64,000 bases of DNA from Rhodospirillum sp047263945 (GTDB lineage: Bacteria > Pseudomonadota > Alphaproteobacteria > Rhodospirillales > Rhodospirillaceae). The stretch lies in contig NZ_JBLAVB010000002.1 of the NCBI RefSeq assembly GCF_047263945.1, positions 496,001 to 560,000 of the forward strand, in the 5' to 3' direction. Shown here in pieces: positions 25,770 through 33,636 of this stretch. A model generated the notes under the pieces. That model had not been told where the DNA came from. It was given only the letters and a program-made list of their open reading frames with translations, and did no database searches. A program made the translations under genes and the position numbers. Numbering within the stretch: the first letter of the stretch is position 1; each line of letters begins with the position of its first letter.

Positions 25770-26656
25770 CCGTGATCGCCCCACCCTCCCCGTCTTTTGA
25801 GCCCGAGGCGTTTTCCGGCAGCCGGGATTACGAGCGGATGGCTCGGGCCATCGCTTGGTTGGATGCCCATGCGCTCGACCAACCGGATTTGGATGCCGTG
25901 GCGGCGGCGGTCCACCTGAGCCCCTACCACTTCCAGCGGCTCTTTACACGCTGGACCGGGCTTAGTCCTAAGCGCTTCCTGGGTTGTCTGACCCTGACCG
26001 AGGCCAAGCGGGTTCTGGCGGAGACGGGCAACGTTCTTGATACCGCGTTGGACCTGGGTTTGTCTGGCCCTTCGCGGCTGCATGACCTGTTCGTTACGCA
26101 TGAAGCCATGAGCCCCGGAGAAATGAAATCCGGCGGGGCGGGGCTGAGCATTCGGTACGGTGTCCATGACGGCCCCTTTGGTGCAGTCTTGCCCTTGATC
26201 ACAGAGCGGGGTCTCTGTGGCTTGCATTTCCTGGACCCATGCGAGCCCGGATCGGTAGGTGAGGCTCTGGAAGAGGCCCAGGCGAAATGGCCTAAGGCGC
26301 GCTTCCTCGCCGATCCGGAGGCCACGGCGCCCGTGGTCGCGGCCCTCTTTCCCGCCGGTGGGGGCAAACCCCGGGGGACGGTGAAGTTGCTGCTGTCCGG
26401 AACCAATTTCCAAGTGAAAGTTTGGGAGGCGGCCCTGCGTGTGCCGCCGGGCGCCCTGGTCTCTTACCAAGCCATCGCCCGGGCCATCGGCAAGCCCAAG
26501 GCGGTCCGGGCGGTGGGCAATGCCTTGGGCGCCAATTCCATCGCTTTATTGATCCCCTGCCACCGGGTGATCCGGGGAACCGGCGCCTTGGGCGACTACC
26601 GCTGGGGTCAGACCCGGAAGCGCGTCATTCAAGCTTGGGAGCAGGCGGCAGAATAG
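25757..26656 (+). CDS. AraC-type regulator fused to O6-alkylguanine-DNA methyltransferase (Ada-like, no N-terminal zinc domain)
   Basis: 299 residues. An AraC helix-turn-helix pair occupies ~20-115 (AAAVHLSPYHFQRLFTRWTG, then SPKRFL). A DNA methyltransferase domain follows, with active-site C268 in LLIPCHRVIRGTGALGDYRWG and the arginine-finger helix GKPKAVRAVGNALG. The methyltransferase transfers O6-alkyl groups to itself, once per molecule. The zinc-binding phosphotriester domain of E. coli Ada is absent, so any induction by methylation must work differently. It is translationally coupled to the DUF1127 gene. Confidence 0.9.
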   Translation: MDALTVIAPPSPSFEPEAFSGSRDYERMARAIAWLDAHALDQPDLDAVAAAVHLSPYHFQRLFTRWTGLSPKRFLGCLTLTEAKRVLAETGNVLDTALDLGLSGPSRLHDLFVTHEAMSPGEMKSGGAGLSIRYGVHDGPFGAVLPLITERGLCGLHFLDPCEPGSVGEALEEAQAKWPKARFLADPEATAPVVAALFPAGGGKPRGTVKLLLSGTNFQVKVWEAALRVPPGALVSYQAIARAIGKPKAVRAVGNALGANSIALLIPCHRVIRGTGALGDYRWGQTRKRVIQAWEQAAE

Positions 26657-26659
26657 GCC

Positions 26660-26690
26660 TTGACTTAGAGTGCACTCAAACCCTTAGCCT
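26660..26690 (+). promoter_or_regulatory. MerR-type promoter with 19-base spacer and operator dyad
   Basis: TTGACT (26660-26665) and TAGCCT (26685-26690) are separated by 19 bases, the long spacer typical of MerR-family promoters. A perfect palindrome GAGTGCACTC (26668-26677) lies within it. It lies 30 bases before the merR start, so the gene probably autoregulates together with its overlapping partner. Confidence 0.75.
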
Positions 26691-26719
26691 CGGGTGGGTC
26701 GAAACGAAGGAATGGGTCC

Positions 26720-27148
26720 ATGAGGATTGGTGATTTAGCGAAACGGTCCGGATTGACGGCCCATACCATCCGCTATTACGAGCGTATCGGTTTGCTTCCC
26801 CGGGCCGACAGGGATGCATCCGGTCATCGGGATTATGATCGGTCCATTTTGGCGTGGATTGATTTCCTCGGGCGGTTGAAGGCCACGGGGATGCCAATTC
26901 GCGACATGCTCAGATATGCCGTGCTCAGGGAGCAAGGCGCAGGAACCGAGCGGGAGCGGCGTCTTCTTTTGGAACGGCACCGGGATCAGGTGCGGCTCAA
27001 ATACGCCGAACTCGGGGAAAATCTCCTCGTTCTCGACACCAAAATCGCTGGATATATCGAAACGGAAGAGAGGATCCCAAACGATGACGCACCAACAGAC
27101 GAACGGGATGGACAGTCGCTTGGACCGGGGCAAACGAGCCTTAGCTGA
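26720..27148 (+). CDS. MerR family transcriptional regulator
   Basis: 142 residues. The N-terminal winged helix shows RIGDLAKRSGLTAHTIRYYERIGLLP, followed by an RDYDRSILAWIDFLGRLKATGMPI helix and a C-terminal coiled-coil dimerisation helix. There is no Cys pair for metal sensing, so a small-molecule or aldehyde/redox signal is likelier. Its promoter has the MerR spacer and dyad. The last 65 bases overlap the start of a carboxymuconolactone decarboxylase-family gene in another frame, so the pair is tightly linked. Confidence 0.92.
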   Translation: MRIGDLAKRSGLTAHTIRYYERIGLLPRADRDASGHRDYDRSILAWIDFLGRLKATGMPIRDMLRYAVLREQGAGTERERRLLLERHRDQVRLKYAELGENLLVLDTKIAGYIETEERIPNDDAPTDERDGQSLGPGQTSLS

Positions 27149-27476
27149 AATTGACGGCCAAGCGGGCCAAAAGGTGATCGATGCCCTGGCTGATATTGCC
27201 CCAGATTTCGCCACTTACTTGTTCGAATTTCCCTTTGGCGATATTTATTCCCGGCCTGGATTGGATCTCCGGTCCCGGGAGATCGCGACGATCGCTGCAT
27301 TGGCGGCGATGGGCAATGCGGCGCCGCAGTTGAAGGTACACATCGAAGCGGGACTAAACGTGGGCCTGAGCAAAGAGGAAATCATAGAGATTCTCATGCA
27401 GATGGCGGTTTACGCGGGGTTCCCCTCTGCATTGAATGGCCTTTTCGTCGCGAAAGAGGTTTTTTCGGATCGATGA
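27084..27476 (+). CDS. Carboxymuconolactone decarboxylase-family protein
   Basis: 130 residues. The all-helical family pattern is clear: DLRSREIATIAALAAMGNAA, then LKVHIEAGLNVGLSKEEIIE and QMAVYAGFPSALNGL. The CxxC pair of AhpD-type peroxidases is absent, so it is closer to gamma-carboxymuconolactone decarboxylase-like members of uncertain substrate. ATG 27084 follows AGAGGA inside the merR coding region, giving a 65-base overlap. It is the likely target of the MerR protein. Confidence 0.88.
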   Translation: MTHQQTNGMDSRLDRGKRALAEIDGQAGQKVIDALADIAPDFATYLFEFPFGDIYSRPGLDLRSREIATIAALAAMGNAAPQLKVHIEAGLNVGLSKEEIIEILMQMAVYAGFPSALNGLFVAKEVFSDR

Positions 27477-27477
27477 G

Positions 27478-27606
27478 AGCGCCCCATTCGGGGCTTTGCC
27501 CCGCGCCCCACCGGGGCCTGAGGCCCCGGTCCCCCATGAGGTTAAAAGGAATGGGATCAAAGGGTCCCGGACCCTTTGCGGGTCTGGGCAGAGCCCAGAC
27601 TCTTTG
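27478..27606. repeat. GC-rich element D, copy after the CMD gene
   Basis: Contains GGGGCTTTGCCCCG, CCCCACCGGGGCC, GGCCTGAGGCC and then AATGGGATCAAAGGG with CCCTTTGCGGGTCTGGGC. It fills the gap between two convergent genes (the CMD-family gene and dapB) and may act as a bidirectional terminator. Confidence 0.6.
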
Positions 27607-27614
27607 CGATTGGG

Positions 27615-28412
27615 TTACAGCCCCAGAATATCCCGCATGGTATAGAGGGCGGGGCCATTGTTCCGGGTCCAGAGGGCGGCTCGAACGGCCCCCTTGGCGA
27701 AGACCTTGCGATCCGAGGCCTTGTGGGTGAGTTCGATTCGTTCGCCCTCGGTGGCGAACATCACCGTGTGATCGCCGACCACATCACCGCCGCGCAGGGT
27801 GGCGAAGCCGATGGAGCCGCTTTCCCGAGGACCGGTCACGCCATCACGCACCCGGGTTGCCACGTCGTCCAGGACCACACCCCGGCCGGCAGCGGCGGCT
27901 CGGCCCAGGCCCAGGGCCGTGCCGGAGGGCGCATCGACCTTGTGCTTATGGTGCATCTCGACGATTTCGATGTCGTATTCTTCCCCAAGAATGGCGGCGA
28001 CCCGCTCGGTCAGGGCGAAAAGCAAATTGACGCCCACGCTCATATTGGGGGCGAAGACCACGGGGATGGCCTTGGCGACCTCGCGCAGCATGGCCACGTC
28101 ATCCTCAGCCATGCCCGTGGTGCCGACGATCAGCGCCGTGCCATGTTGCGCAGCCAGGGCCGCATGACCCACCGTGGCTGCCGGAGTGGTGAAGTCGATG
28201 ACCGCGTCGGCGGCTTCGAACAGGGCATCCACGTTGTCGCTGGCCGTGAGTCCCTGGGCATCGAGCCCGGCCAGAACACCCAGATCCACACCCAAGGCTG
28301 GGGATCCCGGGCGTTCGCTCCCTCCCGCGAGTTCGGCTTCGGGGGATTCAATGACTTCTTTCAGCAGCATGCGGCCCATGCGCCCGGCGCACCCGAGGAT
28401 TCCGATCTTCAT
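27615..28412 (-). CDS. dapB: 4-hydroxy-tetrahydrodipicolinate reductase
   Basis: 265 residues. The NAD(P)-binding N terminus is GILGCAGRMGRMLL, and the catalytic loop is EMHHKHKVDAPSGTALGLG with the conserved His pair and Lys. The enzyme acts in the diaminopimelate/lysine pathway, feeding cell wall and lysine. The start at 28412 gives the canonical MKIGILGCAGRMG. It is divergent from trpL-trpEG. Confidence 0.96.
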   Translation of the reverse strand: MKIGILGCAGRMGRMLLKEVIESPEAELAGGSERPGSPALGVDLGVLAGLDAQGLTASDNVDALFEAADAVIDFTTPAATVGHAALAAQHGTALIVGTTGMAEDDVAMLREVAKAIPVVFAPNMSVGVNLLFALTERVAAILGEEYDIEIVEMHHKHKVDAPSGTALGLGRAAAAGRGVVLDDVATRVRDGVTGPRESGSIGFATLRGGDVVGDHTVMFATEGERIELTHKASDRKVFAKGAVRAALWTRNNGPALYTMRDILGL

Positions 28413-28492
28413 GGCGGGGTCTTCCTTTATTCACGACCAACGGTGAGGGCGTCTGTCTAGCACAGCGATGCTTCGGGAGGAATAGATGGCGC

Positions 28493-28521
28493 TTGACGGC
28501 TCGAGCCTTTCCCGGCAGCAT
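28493..28521 (+). promoter_or_regulatory. Putative promoter of trpL-trpEG
   Basis: TTGACG (28493-28498), a 17-base spacer, and CAGCAT (28516-28521) place the transcription start about 7 bases on, at or next to the A of the trpL ATG (28529). This agrees with a leaderless transcript, as known for rhizobial trpL. The -10 is a weak match. Confidence 0.5.
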
Positions 28522-28528
28522 CGCCCTC

Positions 28529-28618
28529 ATGGAACAGTTTGTCGCGCATAGAGCCGCTTTCGGGGCTTGGTGGTGGCGTCCGCCTTTCGCGGATGCCCCG
28601 GCGCGCGCCCTGTTCTAG
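28529..28618 (+). CDS. trpL: trp operon leader peptide (three consecutive Trp)
   Basis: 29 codons from ATG 28529 to TAG 28616-28618, with three tandem TGG codons at residues 14-16 (GAWWWRPP). No Shine-Dalgarno sequence precedes the ATG, and the putative promoter fits transcription starting at the ATG. Stalling at the Trp codons when charged tRNA-Trp is scarce would let the downstream RNA refold and allow trpEG expression. Comparable leaderless WWW leaders control trpE(G) in rhizobia. Confidence 0.85.
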   Translation: MEQFVAHRAAFGAWWWRPPFADAPARALF

Positions 28619-28699
28619 TCACAAGACAGTATCGAACAGGCCCACCCGGCGGGGGCTTCGCGGAAGGCGAAGACCCCGGTGTCCGGCCCTGCCCCTTTT
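28576..28699 (+). promoter_or_regulatory. trp attenuator (mutually exclusive hairpins)
   Basis: A first hairpin pairs GCGTCCGC (28576-28583) with GCGGATGC (28589-28596), just after the Trp codons. The inner strand CGCCTTTCGC (28581-28590) can instead pair with GCGGAAGGCG (28660-28669), 10 bp with one G-U, as antiterminator. That would block a stem of CTTCGC (28656-28661) with GCGAAG (28667-28672), extended by GGGG/CCCC. The T run (28696-28699) lies ~19 bases after this stem, so the exact terminator is uncertain. Confidence 0.65.
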
Positions 28700-28779
28700 C
28701 CCTGCCCGTCCGCACGCCCGTGCCTTTGGCCTTTCGCATGCCCGCGCCGTTTCCCTATGAGAACGAACGGACAGCGACC

Positions 28780-31062
28780 ATGGAAGAGATCACCACCCAG
28801 ACGACCCCTTGCGGACTGCGCGTCCGCCGCCGAAGGATGCCCCTGACCGACCCCTCTGGCATCGAGGCCCTGATTCCGGCCCTTGATCGGCGCCGGGGGA
28901 TGGTCATGGCGTCGACCTATGCCTATCCGGGCCGGTACCGGGAGGGGATGAGCGCTTTCATCGATCCGCCCCTGGTGCTGGAAGGCCGGGACCGGACGGC
29001 GAGCCTGACGGCCTTGAACGACCGGGGGCGCGTGATTTTGCCAACCCTGGCCCGGTGTCTTCGAAGTGCGCCCGGCATCGAAACCGTCGAAGACAGCGGA
29101 GACCGGGCCCGGATCACCCTCCTCCCGATGGACCCCTGGTTCCCGGAGGAGGCCCGATCCCGCCAACCCTCCCTCTTCTCCGTGGTCCGAGCCCTGATCG
29201 CGGCCTTGCGGATGGAGGATGACGCGACCTTCGGCCTTTATGGTGCCTTTGGCCACGACCTGGGCTTGGCCTTCGAGCGCATTGCCCAGGCCAAACCTCG
29301 TCCCGCAGACCATCGGGACCTTGTCTTGGCCCTGCCCGACCGGATCTGGAGCTTCGATCCCGTCGGCAAGGGGGGAGAACTCATCGAATACGATTTCGAA
29401 ACGGCGGAGGGGGCGTCCACGGAGGGCCTGCCCCAGGCCACGCCGGACACACCGCCGCCTTCGGCCCTGGCCAATGGGACAGAAGATGACATGGCCCGGG
29501 GCACCTATGCGGGGATTGTGGCGGAGCTGAAGGGGGATTTCGCCGCCGGAGATTTGTTCGAGGCCGTCCCATCGCGTCTGTTTCGGCGGCTGTGCCCGGA
29601 GCCCCCGTCCCGCCTCTATCAGCGTTTGCGGGCCGATAATCCGGCGCCTTACGTTTTTCTCGCCAACCTGGGCGGGGGCGAGCATCTGGTGGGGGCTTCG
29701 CCGGAGATGTTCCTGCGGGTGACCGCACGGCGGGTGGAGACCTGTCCCATCTCCGGCACCATCGCTCGGGGCCGGGATGCCCTGGGGGACGCGGCGAACA
29801 TCAAGGCCTTACTCAATTCGGAGAAAGATGAGGCGGAGCTGACCATGTGCACGGACGTGGACCGGAACGATAAGGCCCGGGTCTGCGAACCCGGCTCCAT
29901 CCGCCTGTTGGGGCGCCGTCAGATCGAACTGTACGCGCGCCTGATTCATACCGTGGACCATGTGGAGGGCACCCTAAACGCGGACCGCGATGCGCTTGAC
30001 GCCTTCCTGTCCCATTGCTGGGCGGTGACGGTCACCGGAGCCCCCAAGCGGGCGGCGATGGAGCGGGTGGAGGGGATCGAACCCACGGTGCGCGGTTGGT
30101 ATGGCGGTGCCATCGGTCGGGTGGGTGTGGACGGGTCCCTCGACACGGGGTTGACCCTGCGGACAATCCGGCTGCGCAATGGGATCGCCGAGGTGCGGGC
30201 GGGGGCCACGGTCCTCCATGCCTCCGACCCATATGCAGAAGAAGCGGAAACGGTGCTCAAGGCCTCGGCCCTGCTTGCTTTGCTTGATCCGGCCCTTGAG
30301 CCGCAGGGCGCCCTGCCCCGGCCCCGCTCCAAACGCATGCCCTTCCCCCGCCCCCGGGTGCTGCTGGTCGATCACGAGGACAGTTTCACCCATACCCTGG
30401 CCAGCTATTTGCGGGCGGCGGGGGCGGAAACCACTGTGCTCCGCTGGGATTTCCCCAGGCCTCTGATGGCGGAATTGAATCCGGACCTGGTGGTCCTTTC
30501 CCCCGGGCCGGGTACGCCGGAGCGCTTCCGACTGAGCGAAACCATTGGCTTGGCCCTGGAGCAGAGCCGCCCCCTCTTCGGGGTGTGCCTGGGGCTCCAG
30601 GGGATCGTCGAGTATTTTGGAGGCGGATTGAGTCGTCTGGACACTCCAGCCCATGGTGTGGAGTCCCCGCTGCGGTTGGTTGTGCCTCGGGACAGGTTGT
30701 TTTCGGGGCTCGGCGAGGGGGTTCGTGTGGGGCGCTACCACAGTCTCCATGCCGATCGGGCGCGTTTGCCCCGGGAGTTGGCCGTTCTTGCTGAGACCGA
30801 AGATGGTGTGATCATGGCCGTTCGTCACCGGCGGTTGCCAATCTCCGCCGTTCAGTTCCATCCGGAAAGCTTGATGACCACGGGCGGGGATGCGGGGGCG
30901 CGGATGGTTGGGAACCTGCTGTCCGCCTGCGGCGGTGTGGGGTCTCGCCCACACCCAGTTGGGGGCGATGCCCCCAAGCCCCCCTTCTTTTTAGGAAAGG
31001 CGGGGTTTGAGGAGGCCCTGCCTCCCCAAGACTTAAACAGGGGCGCAGCTCCTATGCCTTAG
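28780..31062 (+). CDS. trpEG: Anthranilate synthase, fused TrpE-TrpG
   Basis: 760 residues. The TrpE part (~1-510) has the chorismate-binding core: SRLFRRL, FLANLGGGEHLVGASPEM, CPISGTIARG, the TMCTDVDRNDKARVC helix and WAVTVTGAPKRAAME. The TrpG glutaminase (~525-720) has the nucleophile C603 in GVCLGLQG and the His/Glu of VQFHPESLMT. Together they make anthranilate from chorismate and glutamine. Start ATG 28780 follows the attenuator. The last ~40 codons are not TrpG-like: they are read from a GC-rich repeat (see 30938-31030), and the stop falls 11 bases inside the convergent cobM. Confidence 0.94.
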   Translation: MEEITTQTTPCGLRVRRRRMPLTDPSGIEALIPALDRRRGMVMASTYAYPGRYREGMSAFIDPPLVLEGRDRTASLTALNDRGRVILPTLARCLRSAPGIETVEDSGDRARITLLPMDPWFPEEARSRQPSLFSVVRALIAALRMEDDATFGLYGAFGHDLGLAFERIAQAKPRPADHRDLVLALPDRIWSFDPVGKGGELIEYDFETAEGASTEGLPQATPDTPPPSALANGTEDDMARGTYAGIVAELKGDFAAGDLFEAVPSRLFRRLCPEPPSRLYQRLRADNPAPYVFLANLGGGEHLVGASPEMFLRVTARRVETCPISGTIARGRDALGDAANIKALLNSEKDEAELTMCTDVDRNDKARVCEPGSIRLLGRRQIELYARLIHTVDHVEGTLNADRDALDAFLSHCWAVTVTGAPKRAAMERVEGIEPTVRGWYGGAIGRVGVDGSLDTGLTLRTIRLRNGIAEVRAGATVLHASDPYAEEAETVLKASALLALLDPALEPQGALPRPRSKRMPFPRPRVLLVDHEDSFTHTLASYLRAAGAETTVLRWDFPRPLMAELNPDLVVLSPGPGTPERFRLSETIGLALEQSRPLFGVCLGLQGIVEYFGGGLSRLDTPAHGVESPLRLVVPRDRLFSGLGEGVRVGRYHSLHADRARLPRELAVLAETEDGVIMAVRHRRLPISAVQFHPESLMTTGGDAGARMVGNLLSACGGVGSRPHPVGGDAPKPPFFLGKAGFEEALPPQDLNRGAAPMP
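30938..31030. repeat. GC-rich element D, copy inside the trpEG 3' end
   Basis: The segment contains TTGGGGGCGATGCCCCCAA, also found (reversed) within the copy at 14961-15176. Flanking GGTCTCGCCCACACCC and CCCCCCTTCTTTTT resemble that copy's ends. It is translated as the C-terminal tail of TrpEG. Confidence 0.6.
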
Positions 31063-31816
31063 CGGGCCGCAGCACATGGGTATGGTCCTTGGCATAGAGG
31101 CGGCTGTCGGTAAAGGCGGTCTCCTCATCCAGGACCCGCCCCACCAGGATGAGGGCTGTGCGGGTCAAGCCGGCGGCCTTCACCTTGGCGCGGATATCGG
31201 CCAGGGTGCCTCGGATGACCGTTTCGTCTGGCCAACTGGCGCGGAAGATCACGGCAACGGGGCAATCGGCACCGCGCAGGGGGGTCAACACTTTCTCCAC
31301 ATGGGCCAGATTGGTCACGGAGAGATGGATGGCCAGGGTGGCGCTCCCCTTGCCCAGGCTCTCCAGGTCTTCGCCTTCGGGCATGGCAGAGGCGCGGACG
31401 GCGGTGCGGGTCAGGATGATGGTCTGGCTGACATCGGGCAGGGTCAACTCCGTGCCCAGGATGGCGGCGGCGGCGGCGAAGGCGGGGACGCCGGGGCAGA
31501 TGTCATAGGCAATCCCGAGGGTTTTCAGGCGCCGGATCTGCTCGGCGATGGCCCCGTAGAGGCTGGGATCACCGGAATGCACCCTGGCCACGTCTTGGCC
31601 GTTCGCTTGGGCCGCCTCGATATGGGTCATGATCTCGTCCAGGTTCAGGGGGGCGGTGTCGATCACTAAGGCCCCCTCAGAGGCATGGTCGATGACCTCG
31701 CGGGGGACGAGGCTTCCGGCATAGAGTACCACGGGGCAGGCTTTGATTAGATTCAGGGCGCGCAGAGTGATCAAATCGGGGGCGCCGGGGCCGGCTCCAA
31801 TGAAATGGACGGTCAT
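31052..31816 (-). CDS. cobM: Precorrin-4 C(11)-methyltransferase
   Basis: 254 residues of the SAM-dependent tetrapyrrole methylase fold. FIGAGPGAPDLITLRA is at the N terminus, then VVLYAGSLVP, RVHSGDPSLYGAIAEQ and PGVPAFAAAAAILG, the CobM/CbiF signature set. It methylates C11 of the corrin ring. Last gene of the six-gene operon, its start overlaps the cbiG-cobJ stop by four bases. Its stop codon overlaps the end of the convergent trpEG. Confidence 0.95.
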   Translation of the reverse strand: MTVHFIGAGPGAPDLITLRALNLIKACPVVLYAGSLVPREVIDHASEGALVIDTAPLNLDEIMTHIEAAQANGQDVARVHSGDPSLYGAIAEQIRRLKTLGIAYDICPGVPAFAAAAAILGTELTLPDVSQTIILTRTAVRASAMPEGEDLESLGKGSATLAIHLSVTNLAHVEKVLTPLRGADCPVAVIFRASWPDETVIRGTLADIRAKVKAAGLTRTALILVGRVLDEETAFTDSRLYAKDHTHVLRPAKA

Positions 31817-33636
31817 TTTACTTCCTTAATGCTTTTGTCCGCGCCGGGGCCGGTGTCTTTACGGGCGTAGCCGCGGGGGGTGTAGACCCAGGGACCAACG
31901 GTTCGGGTGTTGGAACTGCCGACCAGCACAACGGTCAGCATGTCCACCTCCTCCGGATCCAAGGCGCCCAGGGTGGTGACCCGGACGGTCTCTTCCGGGC
32001 GGCCCAGGTTGCGGGCGAGGACGACGGGAGTTTCGGCAGGGCGATGCTCAAGCAGGATGGCCCGGGCCTTGGGGAGTTGGTCCCGGCGCCGTTTCGATAC
32101 CGGATTGTAGAAGGCGACGACGAAATCTCCCAGGGCGGCTCCCTTCAGGCGTCGTTCGATGTCCGGCCAGGGGGTCAGCAGATCGGAAAGGGAGATGGCG
32201 CAGAAGTCATGGTTCAGGGGTGCGCCCGAGCGGGCCGCAGCCACCTGGAGGGCCGAAACGCCGGGCTCTACAGTGATTTGGATCCGGTTCCAAGTGGGAT
32301 TCTGGGGGCCTTCCAGCTCCAGAAGCTCGAAAACCAGGGTGGCGAGGGCATAAATCCCCGCATCGCCTGAGCAGACCAGGGACACGGCCCGACCCTCGGC
32401 GGCGAGCTCCAGGGCGCGGCGCGCCCGTTCGGTCTCGTGACCCAGGCCCGTTTCATGGCGGACCTTGCCCGAGGTGGCATCGCCCAGTAAGTCCAGGTAC
32501 AAGCCGTAGCCGACCAAATCCGTTGAGGCGGCAATGGCTTGGGTCGCGGCGGGTGTCCGCGAGCGGGCCTCGCCGGGGCCGATGCCGACAATGAACAGGT
32601 GTCCCCGAGGGCGCCCGATGGTCTCGGGGTCGAGGGGGGCGGCGGCCCGGGCAATGGCGCAGGTGGCCCGGGCGGATTTGGCCTTGGGGACCACCAAGGT
32701 TCCCTTGGGTCCAACAGCGGCGAGGGCGGCGCCTTCGGAGACCCCATGGCAGCCCACTTCCCGGAAGACCACCTCGGACGGGTTGGCCAGTCGCTCCCGT
32801 TCCGTCTCCAGAACGGGGGCGGAGAAGAAGCGGGCGGGGACGGCCAGGCGCTCGGCCAGGGCGAGGACGGCGGTTTCGTCGGATTTCAGGTCGATGGAGG
32901 TGACACAGGCGATGGCGTCGGGGGAGAGATTGGCCTTCGCCAGGGTGTCCCGGACCAGGGCCTCCAACTCCTCCGGCGGACAATTCCGGTCACAGCCCAC
33001 GCCCAGGGTCAGAACTGGCGGATGGATGAGCAGGCCATCCGGGGAGTCGATGGGTTCGTCGGAGAGGATCACTCGGTCCTGGGCCTGATCGTCTTCGGGG
33101 AGGCCAACGGGCCAGTCGAGGCCGGGCAATCGGCGGTCCACGGCGATGGGCAGGCCCGCCAGAAGGGCGGCCATGGGGCCTTTGGCGGCGGCGGGATTGG
33201 CCACCCGCCAGCCGGGCGGCGGATCATCGAGCGCAAGGCCGAAGGCAACCTCTCCTCCCGTGGTCAGGGCCGGGCGGATGGCGAGCGCCTCCCCCAGGAT
33301 GGCGGCGAGGCGGTTGCCGCCCCGGTGGCCGCCGATCAGGGGGACGACCGCCGATCCGTCTGCGGCGAGGGCCAGAACCGGTGGTTCTCCGGTCTTGTCC
33401 GAGAGCAAAGGCGCAATGGCTCGGATCAGGATGCCCGAGGCACAAACGCCGATCAGGGGGTGGCCCAGGGCGAAAAGGGAGCGCAGATGGGCCAGGGTCT
33501 CGGTGAACTCCCGATCGGCACCCTTGGTCCGCCCGGCGAGGCCATGGACCTCGGCTCCGGACAGGCCGGGAGCGAGGCGCCGGGCCAGGGCGAGGCCCGG
33601 CGGGTTCAGCGCGATGAAAACGGGGGCGGCGCTCAT
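31813..33636 (-). CDS. cobJ: CbiG-CobJ fusion: cobalt-precorrin-5A hydrolase-like + precorrin-3B C(17)-methyltransferase
   Basis: 607 residues. Residues ~1-340 are CbiG-like: the N-terminal part has GVCASGILIRAIAPLL and PLIGGHRGGNRLAA, and the C-terminal part has LTLGVGCDRNC and GCHGVSEGAALAA. Residues ~345-595 are CobJ, a SAM methylase with FIVGIGPGEARSRTP, YGLYLDLLG, CSGDAGIYALA and FYNPVSKRR. CobJ adds the C17 methyl and contracts the ring. CbiG opens the resulting lactone in cobalt-first pathways. Both junctions with cobI and cobM are 4-base overlaps. Confidence 0.92.
   Translation of the reverse strand: MSAAPVFIALNPPGLALARRLAPGLSGAEVHGLAGRTKGADREFTETLAHLRSLFALGHPLIGVCASGILIRAIAPLLSDKTGEPPVLALAADGSAVVPLIGGHRGGNRLAAILGEALAIRPALTTGGEVAFGLALDDPPPGWRVANPAAAKGPMAALLAGLPIAVDRRLPGLDWPVGLPEDDQAQDRVILSDEPIDSPDGLLIHPPVLTLGVGCDRNCPPEELEALVRDTLAKANLSPDAIACVTSIDLKSDETAVLALAERLAVPARFFSAPVLETERERLANPSEVVFREVGCHGVSEGAALAAVGPKGTLVVPKAKSARATCAIARAAAPLDPETIGRPRGHLFIVGIGPGEARSRTPAATQAIAASTDLVGYGLYLDLLGDATSGKVRHETGLGHETERARRALELAAEGRAVSLVCSGDAGIYALATLVFELLELEGPQNPTWNRIQITVEPGVSALQVAAARSGAPLNHDFCAISLSDLLTPWPDIERRLKGAALGDFVVAFYNPVSKRRRDQLPKARAILLEHRPAETPVVLARNLGRPEETVRVTTLGALDPEEVDMLTVVLVGSSNTRTVGPWVYTPRGYARKDTGPGADKSIKEVK

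Noticed and set aside
27478..27606. Possible tRNA or structured RNA gene in the GC-rich hairpins
   Set aside because: The hairpins are serial short palindromes with no cloverleaf, no CCA end and no T-loop motif, and the sequence recurs as a repeat.
28567..28779. N-terminal extension of TrpEG to 28567
   Set aside because: The segment is the trp attenuator. The leader peptide lies there in a different frame, and the extension has no TrpE similarity.
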